A DNA stretch of 64,000 nucleotides, taken from positions 62,001 through 126,000 of the forward strand of contig JACPPD010000009.1 of the NCBI GenBank assembly GCA_016191145.1. The letters are read 5' to 3'. The notes under the pieces are model-generated. The model was given only the letters and a program-made list of their open reading frames with translations. It did not search any database and was not told the origin of the DNA. Shown here one piece after another: positions 30,589 through 40,294 of this stretch. The position numbers and the translations under genes were made by a program. Origin of the DNA: Ignavibacteria bacterium (GTDB taxonomy: Bacteria; Bacteroidota; Ignavibacteria; Kapaibacteriales; Kapaibacteriaceae). Each line of letters starts with the position of its first letter. Positions within the stretch are counted from its first letter, which is position 1.

Positions 30589-31371
30589 TTAGAACAAGAT
30601 GCCAAATATTGCATCAATAACGAGAATACTCGCAGCAGAAATGGTAAAGGCACGAACGGTTGAGGCACCAACGCCTTCGGCTCCTCCAGAGGTGCGGAAT
30701 CCTACGTGACAGCCTATGAGAGCAGTAAAGCCACCAAATACAAATGATTTTGTGATACCTGTGGTGACTTCGGAGACTTTGAAAAACGATTCAATGGAAT
30801 TGAAGAATGTTGCCGATGTAAAATCAAATTTAAATGACGTTAGAATATATGCTCCGATTAAGGCTACTGCATTGGAAAACACAGCAAGGATGGGCATCAT
30901 TGTTAGGGCAGCCAGCATCCTGGGCATGGCCAAATAGCGGTTCTTGTCTATTGCCATTAATTCGAGTGCATCGATTTGTTCCGACACCTTCATGGTGCCT
31001 ATTTGCGCAGCAATGGCACCACCGACACGCCCTGCAATAACTAATGCTGTGAGCACAGGTGTTAACTCGGTAAACACAACTGTTGCGATAGACCCGCCAA
31101 TGAAAGGTCTTGCAATTGAAATCAAGTTGAACTTTGCAAAGAGATTCGTTGCCTGTAGTGCAGCGATAGCACCGGTAAAGGATCCAACAAGGATGACAAG
31201 GGGCAGGGAATCTGATCCGACAATTTTCATCTGATCAACAACGAGCGCTCTGTCTTTAAACGCTCGCGGCAGGTACCGAATGGTATTGACCAGTAGAAGT
31301 GATATCTGTCCAAATTCGGCTAAAAAATTCCGAACAAACCGTCCTGAGCGGGCAAAGAAATCCAATAGCAT
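30589..31371 (-). CDS. mlaE: MlaE-family ABC transporter permease
   Basis: MlaE is the permease of the ABC system that moves phospholipids between the inner and outer membrane. It is 260 aa with five or six hydrophobic segments. Family motifs: VGSFTGAIAALQATNLF, FTELTPVLTALVIAGRVGGA, IGTMKVSEQIDALELMAIDK, and CHVGFRTSGGAEGVGASTVR. The ATPase (MlaF) and MCE protein (MlaD) usually follow, but here the gene stands alone ahead of groES. Confidence 0.93.
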   Translation of the reverse strand: MLLDFFARSGRFVRNFLAEFGQISLLLVNTIRYLPRAFKDRALVVDQMKIVGSDSLPLVILVGSFTGAIAALQATNLFAKFNLISIARPFIGGSIATVVFTELTPVLTALVIAGRVGGAIAAQIGTMKVSEQIDALELMAIDKNRYLAMPRMLAALTMMPILAVFSNAVALIGAYILTSFKFDFTSATFFNSIESFFKVSEVTTGITKSFVFGGFTALIGCHVGFRTSGGAEGVGASTVRAFTISAASILVIDAIFGILF

Positions 31372-31418
31372 AATTATAGCAATCTAGCGAACGGCTGACA
31401 ACAATTGTTAACAAACGA

Positions 31419-31453
31419 TAAGACCCGTTAAGTTTTCACCTAACGGGTCTTTA
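31419..31453 (-). terminator. Terminator of the Met-Gly repeat lipoprotein gene
   Basis: AAGACCCGTTA and TAACGGGTCTT form a perfect 11-bp stem around a 10-nt loop, with A/T flanks on both sides. It lies downstream of the lipoprotein gene and could act in both directions. Confidence 0.75.
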
Positions 31454-31487
31454 GGATGCTCAATCAGGTATTAACCTGAATTTTTTA

Positions 31488-32261
31488 TTATCCTCTGGTA
31501 CCAGTGGAACGATTGGCCAAATACCTTTCCAGAATCGCAAGTTGTTCTTCAGTGAGAATGCCCTTCAGAGAGGCCAGGAATTCGTCGTCACAGGCTTTCA
31601 TTGCTTCGCGAGCTTGATTACGGGCATCGGAATTCTTAAGAGCTGCACGTGCATCTGCGTTAATGGCACGGATTTTTTCACGTGCTTGTTCGCGAGTTAT
31701 ATCGCCAGCTTGCAACGCAGCCAAAACTTCTGCACGAGCTGCCTTGGCTCGGGCAATAATGCCGCGCATTGATGCTTTAAAGTCGCCCATTGCAGCGCGT
31801 ACACACGTATCATGATCTGCCAAAAACCCGCGGACCTGTGATACCTGATCGTCAGTGAGGTTCAGCGCTTTGAGGAGTCGGCCAAAAGGATGACTAAGCA
31901 TCTTTCCACTTGGGTCCATCATCTTGTCCATGCCCTGATCCATACCCTGACCCATGCCTTCACCCATGCCCTGACCCATGCCTTCACCCATGCCCTGACC
32001 CATGTCTTCACCCATGCCCTGGCCCATGCCTTCACCCATGCCTTCACCCATGCCCTGACCCATATTGTCATGGATCATCATTTCCTGTTCAATTGTGGCG
32101 TCTGTGACCTCTATCGGCGCTACAAGGAGTTCGTAGCTCGAAGTTATGTTTTCGTTGTTCACAGCAGATGCAGGATTAACGGTGCCGTCGCTGCATGCTA
32201 CTAAACCAAAGGCAGTTAAAAATGCCGCTGCTATCAATCCAACCCACGTGCTGTTTTTCAT
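31488..32261 (-). CDS. Met-Gly repeat lipoprotein with LTxxQ (Spy/CpxP-like) domain
   Basis: This 257-aa envelope lipoprotein has a signal peptide with lipobox ending LVAC-S at about residue 23. Around residues 70-115 are about twelve tetrapeptide units of the form MGQG, MGEG or MGED. The C-terminal half is helical and carries two LTxxQ motifs (LTDDQVSQVRGFL and LTEEQLAILERYL), the mark of Spy/CpxP periplasmic chaperone and metal-sensing proteins. The Met-rich tract could bind Cu(I) or be a flexible tether; both are inferences. ATG at 32261 was chosen because GAGG lies 8 nt upstream and the signal peptide begins there. Confidence 0.82.
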   Translation of the reverse strand: MKNSTWVGLIAAAFLTAFGLVACSDGTVNPASAVNNENITSSYELLVAPIEVTDATIEQEMMIHDNMGQGMGEGMGEGMGQGMGEDMGQGMGEGMGQGMGEGMGQGMDQGMDKMMDPSGKMLSHPFGRLLKALNLTDDQVSQVRGFLADHDTCVRAAMGDFKASMRGIIARAKAARAEVLAALQAGDITREQAREKIRAINADARAALKNSDARNQAREAMKACDDEFLASLKGILTEEQLAILERYLANRSTGTRG

Positions 32262-32356
32262 CTCCGAAACCTCAGTTGTGTAATGTAAATGTATCGTTTT
32301 GTTTTCTTTTCTGTTGTTCACGTGCAAGAATCCGAGTCCTTTGTATAGGTTACATC

Positions 32357-34480
32357 ATGAGTCGTTTAAAATCTGACCTTGAAGCCGTCACTTTCCTTGT
32401 TACTGCGTTCTGCCTATTTGTCTTTAATTCTCTTGCAGCAATAGCACAAACAACTAAGCAGGCTGCGGTGAATTTGACGGCACGGTATCAGGATTCGTCT
32501 ACTCAAAACATACGGGCGTGGTGGACGCCAGCTTCAACGCCAACATCGGCTACAATTTATACAAAGCCAGCTTCAAACAGGACATGGGCCTTCAAGGATT
32601 CGATACCTGCACCTCGAGATCAATGGGAAACGGAGCTGCTCTCCTATGAGTCAGAAGTCGCTGTTGAACAATTCTGGAATGTCAGGGGCTTGGATATTTT
32701 CGCTACCGGATACATGTCTTCGCGTTACGACATGCCCCCTGATGCGCTTTCAACAAATCGAAAAGTTTTGATTATAACCGACATCGAAACACGTTCCAAA
32801 TTAATCGCATCGTTTAATCGGCTGATTGATGACTTACAACGAGAAGGTTGGGTTGTTGATTTTAAGGGGGCATCCTCTGCAAGTACGCCGAAAGAATTAA
32901 AAAAATTGATATACGCCTCGCGTTACGATACAGTAAGAGGGATGCTGACACATGTTCTAATTGTGGGAGATCTTCCGTATGCAATGTCTGGAGGTTTTAG
33001 CGCATTTGGTGCTATCCACCCTCCAGACGGCCACACAGAGCATGGCGGCGCATGGGCTTCCGATGCATACTACGCAGACGTTGAAACATCTCCGGGCATA
33101 AATGCTGAGTATCAGTGGACTGATGACCTTGTTGATATGCCATTGTCGGAACTTGTAGCTCGACCGGATAATGTAAACATTCCGGGTGACGGCAAGTTCG
33201 ATCAGTCGCTCATTCCCACGGATCTCGAGCTGTGCGTTGGACGTGTTGACATGCGTAGGCTGCAAACTTTTGGCGTTGTTGGTGGAGATAGAAAGCGCGA
33301 ACTCGAGCTCATTGGGCAATACCTTGATCGGAACCACTCATATCGCACAAGGGAGTTCGAACCTCCGAGTCGTGCGTTGATCGACGACAACTTTGGAATG
33401 TTTGTGTACGTTCAGCAGGGACTGACAATTACCGAAGCCTTTGCTGCTTCGGGATGGCGCTCGTTCTCTCCAATCGTCGGCGCCGAAAATGTATTTGTTG
33501 GCGATTGGATTAGTGATTCGCTTTCACAAACACTTCCATCTCTGCAGACACATCCATCGTTGTTTGCATACGCCTGCGGAGGTGGACAATACGATGCATC
33601 CGTGGGAGTGGGAACGGTTAGCGACTTTGCAAGAGACTCACTGAAAGCCTCGTTTACATTGTTGTTCGGTTCATATTTCGGAGACGTCTGGAGCGATGAC
33701 AACTTTATGCGTTCAGCTCTTGCGGCAGATGGATGGGTATTAACATGTGGCTGGTCTGGCCGTCCGCATTGGTTCCTTCATACCATGGCATCGGGAGAAA
33801 CGATTGGCGAATGCCAACGTTTATCGGCAAATAATGCGGGTGAATATATTGGAGCAACACAATACGATCCGAGCTCGATGACGTGGGCTCCATACACAGA
33901 GGGCTTCCGCTCAATAAATAATCTTCTGCTAGGCGACCCAACGCTGACGCTACAGGGTCCGGTACTCGAAGGTGATTTATCAATCACTCAAAGCACTACC
34001 TCAAACCGTATTGAGCTTCTCTGGAGCAAATCGCCGCAACACGTGGAATCCGATCCGAATGCACAGGTCGCCTACATTGTTGAAAGCACATCTACATTAA
34101 GCGAACCGTTCACGTACCTTAAATACATCGCACCTGCAGACAATCCTATTATTTCAACCGAAATTGAACTGCCGAAATTTCATGCATTCGTTAGAGTCAG
34201 ACCACTCTTTACAACCGTCGGCAGACTCTCTCCCCTTGTTGGCAGGGGGCTGATCAGGCAATGGATAGCAACTAGTGTCGATGAATCCACAGAGGCGTTT
34301 CAATTGGTTGGGCTTCGTGGAATTACCCACATCTACGATATTCTTGGAATGCATATCGGTACTATTAATGTTGTTGACCATAATCCACGCAGATTTCTGG
34401 AATCATTAAGGCTTAACACAGGGCTATATTTGCTGGTTGACGAAGGTGGAAATACCGACACTATTTATCTGACGCGATGA
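32357..34480 (+). CDS. C25-like (gingipain-fold) secreted protein
   Basis: This is a 707-aa exported protein with a signal peptide ending near SLAAIAQ. It shares features of the C25 peptidase-like domain: THVLIVGDLPYAM, WASDAYYADVE, ELCVGRVDM, then FAYACGGGQYDAS with a candidate nucleophile, and FGSYFGDVWSDDNFMRSAL. A GHG-type catalytic histidine is not evident, so protease activity is unproven. The last about 60 residues (YDILGMHIG ... TGLYLLVDEGG) resemble a T9SS sorting domain. The start at 32357 precedes the signal peptide; only a weak AGG is upstream. It overlaps the subtilase gene by ATGA. Confidence 0.72.
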   Translation: MSRLKSDLEAVTFLVTAFCLFVFNSLAAIAQTTKQAAVNLTARYQDSSTQNIRAWWTPASTPTSATIYTKPASNRTWAFKDSIPAPRDQWETELLSYESEVAVEQFWNVRGLDIFATGYMSSRYDMPPDALSTNRKVLIITDIETRSKLIASFNRLIDDLQREGWVVDFKGASSASTPKELKKLIYASRYDTVRGMLTHVLIVGDLPYAMSGGFSAFGAIHPPDGHTEHGGAWASDAYYADVETSPGINAEYQWTDDLVDMPLSELVARPDNVNIPGDGKFDQSLIPTDLELCVGRVDMRRLQTFGVVGGDRKRELELIGQYLDRNHSYRTREFEPPSRALIDDNFGMFVYVQQGLTITEAFAASGWRSFSPIVGAENVFVGDWISDSLSQTLPSLQTHPSLFAYACGGGQYDASVGVGTVSDFARDSLKASFTLLFGSYFGDVWSDDNFMRSALAADGWVLTCGWSGRPHWFLHTMASGETIGECQRLSANNAGEYIGATQYDPSSMTWAPYTEGFRSINNLLLGDPTLTLQGPVLEGDLSITQSTTSNRIELLWSKSPQHVESDPNAQVAYIVESTSTLSEPFTYLKYIAPADNPIISTEIELPKFHAFVRVRPLFTTVGRLSPLVGRGLIRQWIATSVDESTEAFQLVGLRGITHIYDILGMHIGTINVVDHNPRRFLESLRLNTGLYLLVDEGGNTDTIYLTR

Positions 34481-37400
34481 ACAACACTTTTAGATTTCTC
34501 GTTGCATTCTTGAATGCATTTGTCTTGTTACTTCTCTCTTACGGCAGTGCTTCCGGTCAAAATCGTCTTGACGGAATTAATATCTATCAGGCGCCCCGAC
34601 AATTTCCCAACGGTTATAGTACACTGCCGCGCTCAGTGTTCATTGAGCGTCCGAACGTGGGGACGTACCTCACTGGTGTTGTTCGCGTTAAAACACGCGT
34701 TACACACGGAGTTCACAAAGGCGATAATGTTATAAACGGCAGCGCCTCGAACACCCTGCTGTCTCAATTTGGTATGAATTCCGTTACGTCAGCGTTTACA
34801 AGTACATCACCTTCGCGAGTGGCTGACGCTGAAATTGAGCGCATAGCAGGTCTTGATCGGATTTACGACGTGAAGTATTCCGACGGTATAGATCCATTCG
34901 ACCTATGCATGAAGCTGATGGAATCGCCCGACGTTGAGTATGCAGTACCGATTCAAATTCATAAGCCCGACTTCATACCAAACGATGTCCGCTATGCCGA
35001 GCAAACATGGCTAAAGAACATGCAGCTCGAAAAGGCATGGGATATTTCAAAAGGTGGAAAATCAATTCTTATAGCAATTGTGGATACGGGTACAGATTAC
35101 ACTCATGATGATTTAAGCGGTCAGATTTTTACTAACCCAAATGAAATTGCAAATAACAGCATCGACGACGACGGGAACGGCTATGTTGATGATATACGGG
35201 GCTGGGACTTTGTCGGCAACATTACATTAGCCCAAGCACAGGTAGGACAGTACCTGCCCGACAACGATCCAAAGGTCAATTGGGTGCAGATCAACATGAT
35301 TAATGGGCACGGCACGGTAACTGCCGGATGCGCATCTGCCACAACAAATAACACCACAGGAATAGCCAGCCCAGGATTTAATTGTACAATCATACCGATA
35401 AAGGTTGCTGCGGACGACCCCGGTATCGGAGCAATTCTTGGAGGATACAGCGGTATTAAATATGCTGCCGATCTTGGTGCTCATATCATCAATTGTTCCT
35501 GGGGCGGCCCGGGAGTCGATCCAACGCAGCAAGATATCATCGACTATGCCACTGCGAAGGGTTCTTTAGTTGTTGCATCTTCCGGTAACTCAGGTCTTAA
35601 CACCGATAAATCGCCGTCAAATCCAAGCAGCCTCGACGGTGTATTATCGGTTGGTTCTTCTTCTTCTACAGACAGACCGAGCTATAATTTCTCCAACTAT
35701 GGATGGGGTGTTGATGTTTTCGCTCCAGGTGAGAATATTTTGTCGACGTTTCCGGGTAACAAATATTCACCGGTAGGCTCAACAATTGGTACATCATTTT
35801 CGAGCCCCTTTACTGCTGGTATTGCTGCGCTGATCAAGTCTATCCACGGTGATTGGACACCCGAAATGATTAGACAGCAAATTCGGTCAACGTCCGATGC
35901 AATGGTTGGCGTTACCGGCACCGACCGTCCGTTATACTATGGCAGGGTTAACGCCGAAAAGGCTCTGAGATATAATCAATCATTCTCGTCGGGCGACAGG
36001 ATACCAGGCATCATTGTAACAAACGTTACTATCAGTGGCGGACGCATTCGTAATTACGACCCTACAAGCATCAAGATTTCTTTGAAGAACGTACTGGGCG
36101 ATGCTGAACAAGTGATGCTGACGATTGAAGCACAGCCCTCGACTATTATCATGTTACCTGCTGGAGTACGGCAGCTTGGGACCATGCTGAATGCAGCCAC
36201 GAGGGATATTGACTTAACAATTCAATTAACTGAGAACTTCCCTTGGTTCGATACCAATCTGGAATTGGGGCTTATCATTCAGAGCGGGTCGTACACCGAC
36301 TATGAATTAGTTAATGTACCAGTTTCACTTCCAACTTCAAATACGTTCACCGCCATAGGCGTACCTTCATCGACATTCCAGCACATTGATTATACACCTG
36401 TTGGCAAGGCAGCATGGTCTACAGGAATATTATTTGGTGCCTACACTGGTTTCGTTACTGGTGATGTGTCTGGAAATGCAATATGGGGAGTGACTCCATT
36501 TCTTGCCGATGCTCTGGAAGCATTAAGTGCCCAATCGGCAATTATTGGTGGCAAGCTTCAGGGCAATCCGACGATTTCGGTAACAGCTAATTCCGGCAGC
36601 AACTGGTCTGCTGTTAATGTGAGTTCCGCCCTGAAATCAGTTGTTGGAATTGTAATGTTTGATAATACTACAGGATTAGCAATTGGGAATCCTGTGACGA
36701 ACAGGATTGGGATTGTAAAAACTACTGACGGAGGGTCAACGTGGACAGCACTGCCGAACGCTCCAGTAGTGAGCGGTAGTGGGGAAACAGTCTTACCAGG
36801 AGCAGTCTTCAATGTTGGCAAATCAATGTGGTTTGCAACATCAAGCAACAGGATTCTGTATACAACTAATACTGGAGCTACGTGGAGCAGTGGGATGCTC
36901 AATGCTCCTGGTGCTGTGATTGTGTCTTTGGCATTCCGAGACGCATTGAATGGTATCCTTTTATATAAAACTTCAGCGTCTCCAACTGCGCCATATAAAA
37001 TTGCTTCGTCGCTAGATGGAGGTCGCACGTGGACTGTGAATGTTCTTGATCCCGCGACGCTTGGTATCACTGCTGCACTCGTTGCCAGTCCGGGAGGCCA
37101 TCACCTTCTCGTTGGCCAGGAAGGAGAGGTGTTCGGCAGCGGTGATAATGGCGCAAGCTGGCAAGTGATTCTCTCCAAACCACCACAGACTGTTGCAGCT
37201 GGTGTTGCTGTATCGGATGGTGGGACCATGTTGTTTATGGCCGGTACGATGATATCAACGCTTGAGTATAAATTCAACAACCCGTTCGGCACAAAGATTC
37301 TCGGCATGAGGAGCGATACTGTTGACTTTGGCTCGATTGGTATTGGCCAGAACAGGCAACGATTTGTTGTTGTTGAAAGTAGTGGTGAATCCGACGTAAA

Positions 37401-37875
37401 CGTCGACTCCGTTGTAATTACCTCCGATGCTGGCACACCTGCAGATGCTTTCAGAATAGCTATTGCGCTGGACGATGTAGTTGAAGCCGGGACTACGGAT
37501 CAAATTGCAGTGCGAGTTTATGGGACAGACACCGGAACCTATAGTGCAACACTAACCGTTTACTCGAATTCGACACCGCCAACAACATCAACGAAGCTGA
37601 AAGCACGTGTTCAATTTGCTACGTCGGTAGATGAACTAAATGAGTTTAATATCTCAATTTCACCTAACCCTGCTTTCGATGCAGTAACTGTTATCAGTGA
37701 AGCCGACGGTACACTGGGAATTTCAGATCTAACCGGGCGTCTGTTGAATGAGTGGGAGATCAAGAGTGGATTGCCCCTTACCATCTCAGTTGCGGATAAA
37801 TCGTCAGGAACCTATCTGTTAGTAGTGACGAGCAGAGACAAACGTGCGGCTTATCCGCTACACATTATCAAATGA
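34477..37875 (+). CDS. Secreted subtilisin-like serine protease with C-terminal T9SS domain
   Basis: This is an S8 family protease of 1132 aa. After a signal peptide and a propeptide region, the catalytic triad is visible: Asp in AIVDTGTDYTHDDL, His in NGHGTVTAGCAS, and Ser in GTSFSSPFTAGIAALIKS. The middle C-terminal part has BNR-like repeats (TTDGGSTWTALPNAP; SLDGGRTWTVNVLD), then an ASH-type segment (VDFGSIGIGQNRQRF). It ends in a T9SS type A-like sorting domain (ISPNPAFDAVTV, DLTGRLL, SGTYLLVV). It is expected to act at the cell surface, cotranscribed with the C25-like gene. Confidence 0.9.
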   Translation: MNNTFRFLVAFLNAFVLLLLSYGSASGQNRLDGINIYQAPRQFPNGYSTLPRSVFIERPNVGTYLTGVVRVKTRVTHGVHKGDNVINGSASNTLLSQFGMNSVTSAFTSTSPSRVADAEIERIAGLDRIYDVKYSDGIDPFDLCMKLMESPDVEYAVPIQIHKPDFIPNDVRYAEQTWLKNMQLEKAWDISKGGKSILIAIVDTGTDYTHDDLSGQIFTNPNEIANNSIDDDGNGYVDDIRGWDFVGNITLAQAQVGQYLPDNDPKVNWVQINMINGHGTVTAGCASATTNNTTGIASPGFNCTIIPIKVAADDPGIGAILGGYSGIKYAADLGAHIINCSWGGPGVDPTQQDIIDYATAKGSLVVASSGNSGLNTDKSPSNPSSLDGVLSVGSSSSTDRPSYNFSNYGWGVDVFAPGENILSTFPGNKYSPVGSTIGTSFSSPFTAGIAALIKSIHGDWTPEMIRQQIRSTSDAMVGVTGTDRPLYYGRVNAEKALRYNQSFSSGDRIPGIIVTNVTISGGRIRNYDPTSIKISLKNVLGDAEQVMLTIEAQPSTIIMLPAGVRQLGTMLNAATRDIDLTIQLTENFPWFDTNLELGLIIQSGSYTDYELVNVPVSLPTSNTFTAIGVPSSTFQHIDYTPVGKAAWSTGILFGAYTGFVTGDVSGNAIWGVTPFLADALEALSAQSAIIGGKLQGNPTISVTANSGSNWSAVNVSSALKSVVGIVMFDNTTGLAIGNPVTNRIGIVKTTDGGSTWTALPNAPVVSGSGETVLPGAVFNVGKSMWFATSSNRILYTTNTGATWSSGMLNAPGAVIVSLAFRDALNGILLYKTSASPTAPYKIASSLDGGRTWTVNVLDPATLGITAALVASPGGHHLLVGQEGEVFGSGDNGASWQVILSKPPQTVAAGVAVSDGGTMLFMAGTMISTLEYKFNNPFGTKILGMRSDTVDFGSIGIGQNRQRFVVVESSGESDVNVDSVVITSDAGTPADAFRIAIALDDVVEAGTTDQIAVRVYGTDTGTYSATLTVYSNSTPPTTSTKLKARVQFATSVDELNEFNISISPNPAFDAVTVISEADGTLGISDLTGRLLNEWEIKSGLPLTISVADKSSGTYLLVVTSRDKRAAYPLHIIK

Positions 37876-38535
37876 CGATCGGCTCATGTCAAGTGCTCCG
37901 GCACGAGCCCTTCGCCGTTTACCGCGTAGCCATACATACAGAATGTAACCTCCTCCTCCAACGAGGATGAGCATAAAGAAAACCGTTCCCCACTGGAACG
38001 TACCCGGGTATACACTTGTGGTACCATCTGGATTAACTGCTGTATAGGGTCTGGAATAGTAGTATGCCGGATGGAAGGGCATGCTGTAGTACCATGGGAC
38101 TGAACCCATCAGGTACCCCATCATGAAGCCGTCGGAAATACCGCCATAGCGGTTAACCGTATAGTTGGCAGTACCATTTGGTGTTGCCATACGTTGCTGT
38201 TCACTTTTTCGGGGTATGCCATACCGCGAGGTATAGTCGGCAGACGAATTCATCCTTGTGCCACCAAATGTATTTCGTGATGATCCATATAAGGGGCTGG
38301 CACCAGGTCTTGTTGAAGGCCTGGATCCGTATGGTTGTGACTGCCGCGTGGAGTATGGCTGCCGAGATCCGCCAAATGAACCTCCAGGCCTCGGAGTCGA
38401 ATACGAACGGCCAAACGACCTACTTCCTCCAAAGCTTCCGCCGCCTCTGCGCTGCGATAAAACATCTGCTGGCGTAATTGATACCAGTACTGCCGCCAGC
38501 ATTGCAATAACCGAAAGTTTTTGCACCAGTTTCAT
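37858..38535 (-). CDS. Gly/Ser/Arg-rich exported protein with C-terminal membrane helix
   Basis: I do not recognise this 225-aa protein. It has a signal peptide (residues 1-27), a disordered region rich in Gly, Ser, Arg, Tyr and Gln (RRGGGSFGGSRSFG and similar) to about residue 120, a YLMGSVPWYYSMPFHPAYYY stretch, then one transmembrane helix (FFMLILVGGGGYILYVWL) and a basic cytoplasmic end. The start overlaps the upstream gene's stop (TAATG). Its 3' end overlaps that of the convergent subtilase by 18 bp. Confidence 0.75.
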   Translation of the reverse strand: MKLVQKLSVIAMLAAVLVSITPADVLSQRRGGGSFGGSRSFGRSYSTPRPGGSFGGSRQPYSTRQSQPYGSRPSTRPGASPLYGSSRNTFGGTRMNSSADYTSRYGIPRKSEQQRMATPNGTANYTVNRYGGISDGFMMGYLMGSVPWYYSMPFHPAYYYSRPYTAVNPDGTTSVYPGTFQWGTVFFMLILVGGGGYILYVWLRGKRRRARAGALDMSRSSFDNV

Positions 38536-38960
38536 TAGAATATTCCTTCTGTTGTCATTGTGCCGTCGTTTTCTCGATAGGTAATTTCTGCCTTGATCGT
38601 TGATTCGGGAGGAGCGACGATATGTAGGTACAGGCTCACAATTCCAAATTGCTCATTACCGTCGATCGAGACAATTGTTGATTCAAGATCACCCTCGCTC
38701 GCTATCGTAAGCAGCCGCATCGATTGAGCTTCCTCCTCTGAAAACGACGGCTCGCGTGTCTGCAACCCTTCGAGCATATCTTTCATCACATTCTTTGTGA
38801 ACTGTCTGCCATTTTCGCCTGTGTAGGACAAAATTGTATCAAAGGTTCCGTTCTCTTCGATACTCAACATCAATTCCTTAATTCCGCGGAGCTGCTCGCC
38901 GTTATAGTACACGGCCGTGTTTTCGATGCGACCATTACTTTCGATGCTAAGTTCGGGCAT
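38535..38960 (-). CDS. Protein of unknown function
   Basis: This is a 141-aa soluble acidic protein that I do not recognise. Its composition suggests beta-strands (ELSIESNGRIENTAVYYNGE; AEITYRENDGTMTTEGIF). No signal peptide or cysteine motif is present. The ATG at 38960 is preferred over an alternative start seven codons earlier, though neither has a binding site. It is coupled to the membrane protein downstream by TAATG. Confidence 0.65.
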   Translation of the reverse strand: MPELSIESNGRIENTAVYYNGEQLRGIKELMLSIEENGTFDTILSYTGENGRQFTKNVMKDMLEGLQTREPSFSEEEAQSMRLLTIASEGDLESTIVSIDGNEQFGIVSLYLHIVAPPESTIKAEITYRENDGTMTTEGIF

Positions 38961-39040
38961 AGACGAAACTACGACGAACAATAAACGCGTAGGTTGTATA
39001 TCTTACGAATTAGCTTCCATCACATTTTTCCTTTTGCGCC

Positions 39041-40252
39041 ATGCCTTCAGAAGATGCCGGAGTAATGTTTAATGTGGGCAATCCGTATGAGCGCCCAACA
39101 TTCACGCTGGGAATAGAGGAAGAGTACATGGTACTCGATCCTCAGTCATTCGATCTCCGATCGCACGTTAAGCTTGAATTAATTTCAAAGGGACGTGTGT
39201 TGCTTCATGAACACATCAAGCCTGAAATGCACGGTTCGATGCTGGAAATCGGGACCGGTGTCTGTAAGAATGTGTTGGAAGCAAGATTCGAGCTGACAAA
39301 AATTCGGTCTATTGTCAATCATTTGGCTAAGCAGAACGGTTTGTTAATAGGGGCTGCAAGCGCTCATCCGTTCGCCCGCTGGCAAGAGCAGGAAATATAT
39401 CCCGACGATCGTTACCAAATTATCGTCGAAGACATGCAACTGCTTGCACGCTCTCTATTGATCTTTGGAATGCACATTCACATTGGCATAGAAAACAGAG
39501 AAGTTCAAATTCAACTGATGAATGAAATGCGCTATTTCCTCCCGCATATTCTTGCCATTAGTACAAATTCACCCTTTTGGGAAGGTGTCGATACTGGTCT
39601 TAAAAGCTTCCGCTCAAAGATTTTCGAACGGTTCCCACGAACCTCATTACCAGACTTGTTCTCTGATTGGGATGACTATGAGAATTACGTCAATCTCCTA
39701 ATTAAAACACGATCGATCGATGATGCTAAAAAAATCTGGTGGGACATTAGGCCGCATCCGTTCTTTCCAACACTTGAAATCCGAATCTGCGATCTGCCGA
39801 TGCGAATTGAAGAGACAATTGCGATTGCTGCATTATGTCAGGCAGTGGCCGCCAAACTCTATTCCCTTTATGAAAGAAATTTATCGTTCCGACATTACCG
39901 CAGATCACTCCTCATGGAGAACAAATGGCGTGCCGTCAGGTACGGTCTCGATGGCAAGTTGATTGATTGGGGTAGACAGCGCGAATTGCCGGCGCGAGAT
40001 CTAATTCGTGAACTTCTTCATTTTGTTGACGATGTAGTAGATGATCTCGGATCGCGTCGCGAAGTGGAGTATATTAATACTATCCTCGAAAACGGAAGCG
40101 GTGCAGACAGGCAACTAAAAGTCTTCCGCGAAACAAATAGTTTGGAAGCTGTGACGAGATATATCAACTCTGAAACAACAATTGGACTGTTCGATGACGT
40201 TTCACCCTTCGTTGAGAGCATACGTCCACAACCCCCCGGTATCGTCATCTAG
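39041..40252 (+). CDS. YbdK-type carboxylate-amine ligase (glutamate-cysteine ligase family 2)
   Basis: This 403-aa protein belongs to the GCS2 family. Motifs: FTLGIEEEYMVLDP (substrate/ATP site), KPEMHGSMLEIGTGVC, FGMHIHIGIENRE, and LEIRICDLPMRIEETIAIAALCQ. Characterised members (E. coli YbdK) have weak glutamate-cysteine ligase activity, and the physiological substrate is uncertain. No glutathione synthetase is in the window, although a glutathione-peroxidase-type protein is. It stands as a single gene. Confidence 0.87.
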   Translation: MPSEDAGVMFNVGNPYERPTFTLGIEEEYMVLDPQSFDLRSHVKLELISKGRVLLHEHIKPEMHGSMLEIGTGVCKNVLEARFELTKIRSIVNHLAKQNGLLIGAASAHPFARWQEQEIYPDDRYQIIVEDMQLLARSLLIFGMHIHIGIENREVQIQLMNEMRYFLPHILAISTNSPFWEGVDTGLKSFRSKIFERFPRTSLPDLFSDWDDYENYVNLLIKTRSIDDAKKIWWDIRPHPFFPTLEIRICDLPMRIEETIAIAALCQAVAAKLYSLYERNLSFRHYRRSLLMENKWRAVRYGLDGKLIDWGRQRELPARDLIRELLHFVDDVVDDLGSRREVEYINTILENGSGADRQLKVFRETNSLEAVTRYINSETTIGLFDDVSPFVESIRPQPPGIVI

Positions 40253-40294
40253 AACTCGTATAAATTGATGAACTTCTAATCAGGAAATTCAACC

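Noticed and set aside
31890-32204. Plus-strand frame with repeated His-Ala-Leu-Thr opposite the Met-Gly gene
   Set aside because: It is the antisense reading of the Met-Gly repeat.
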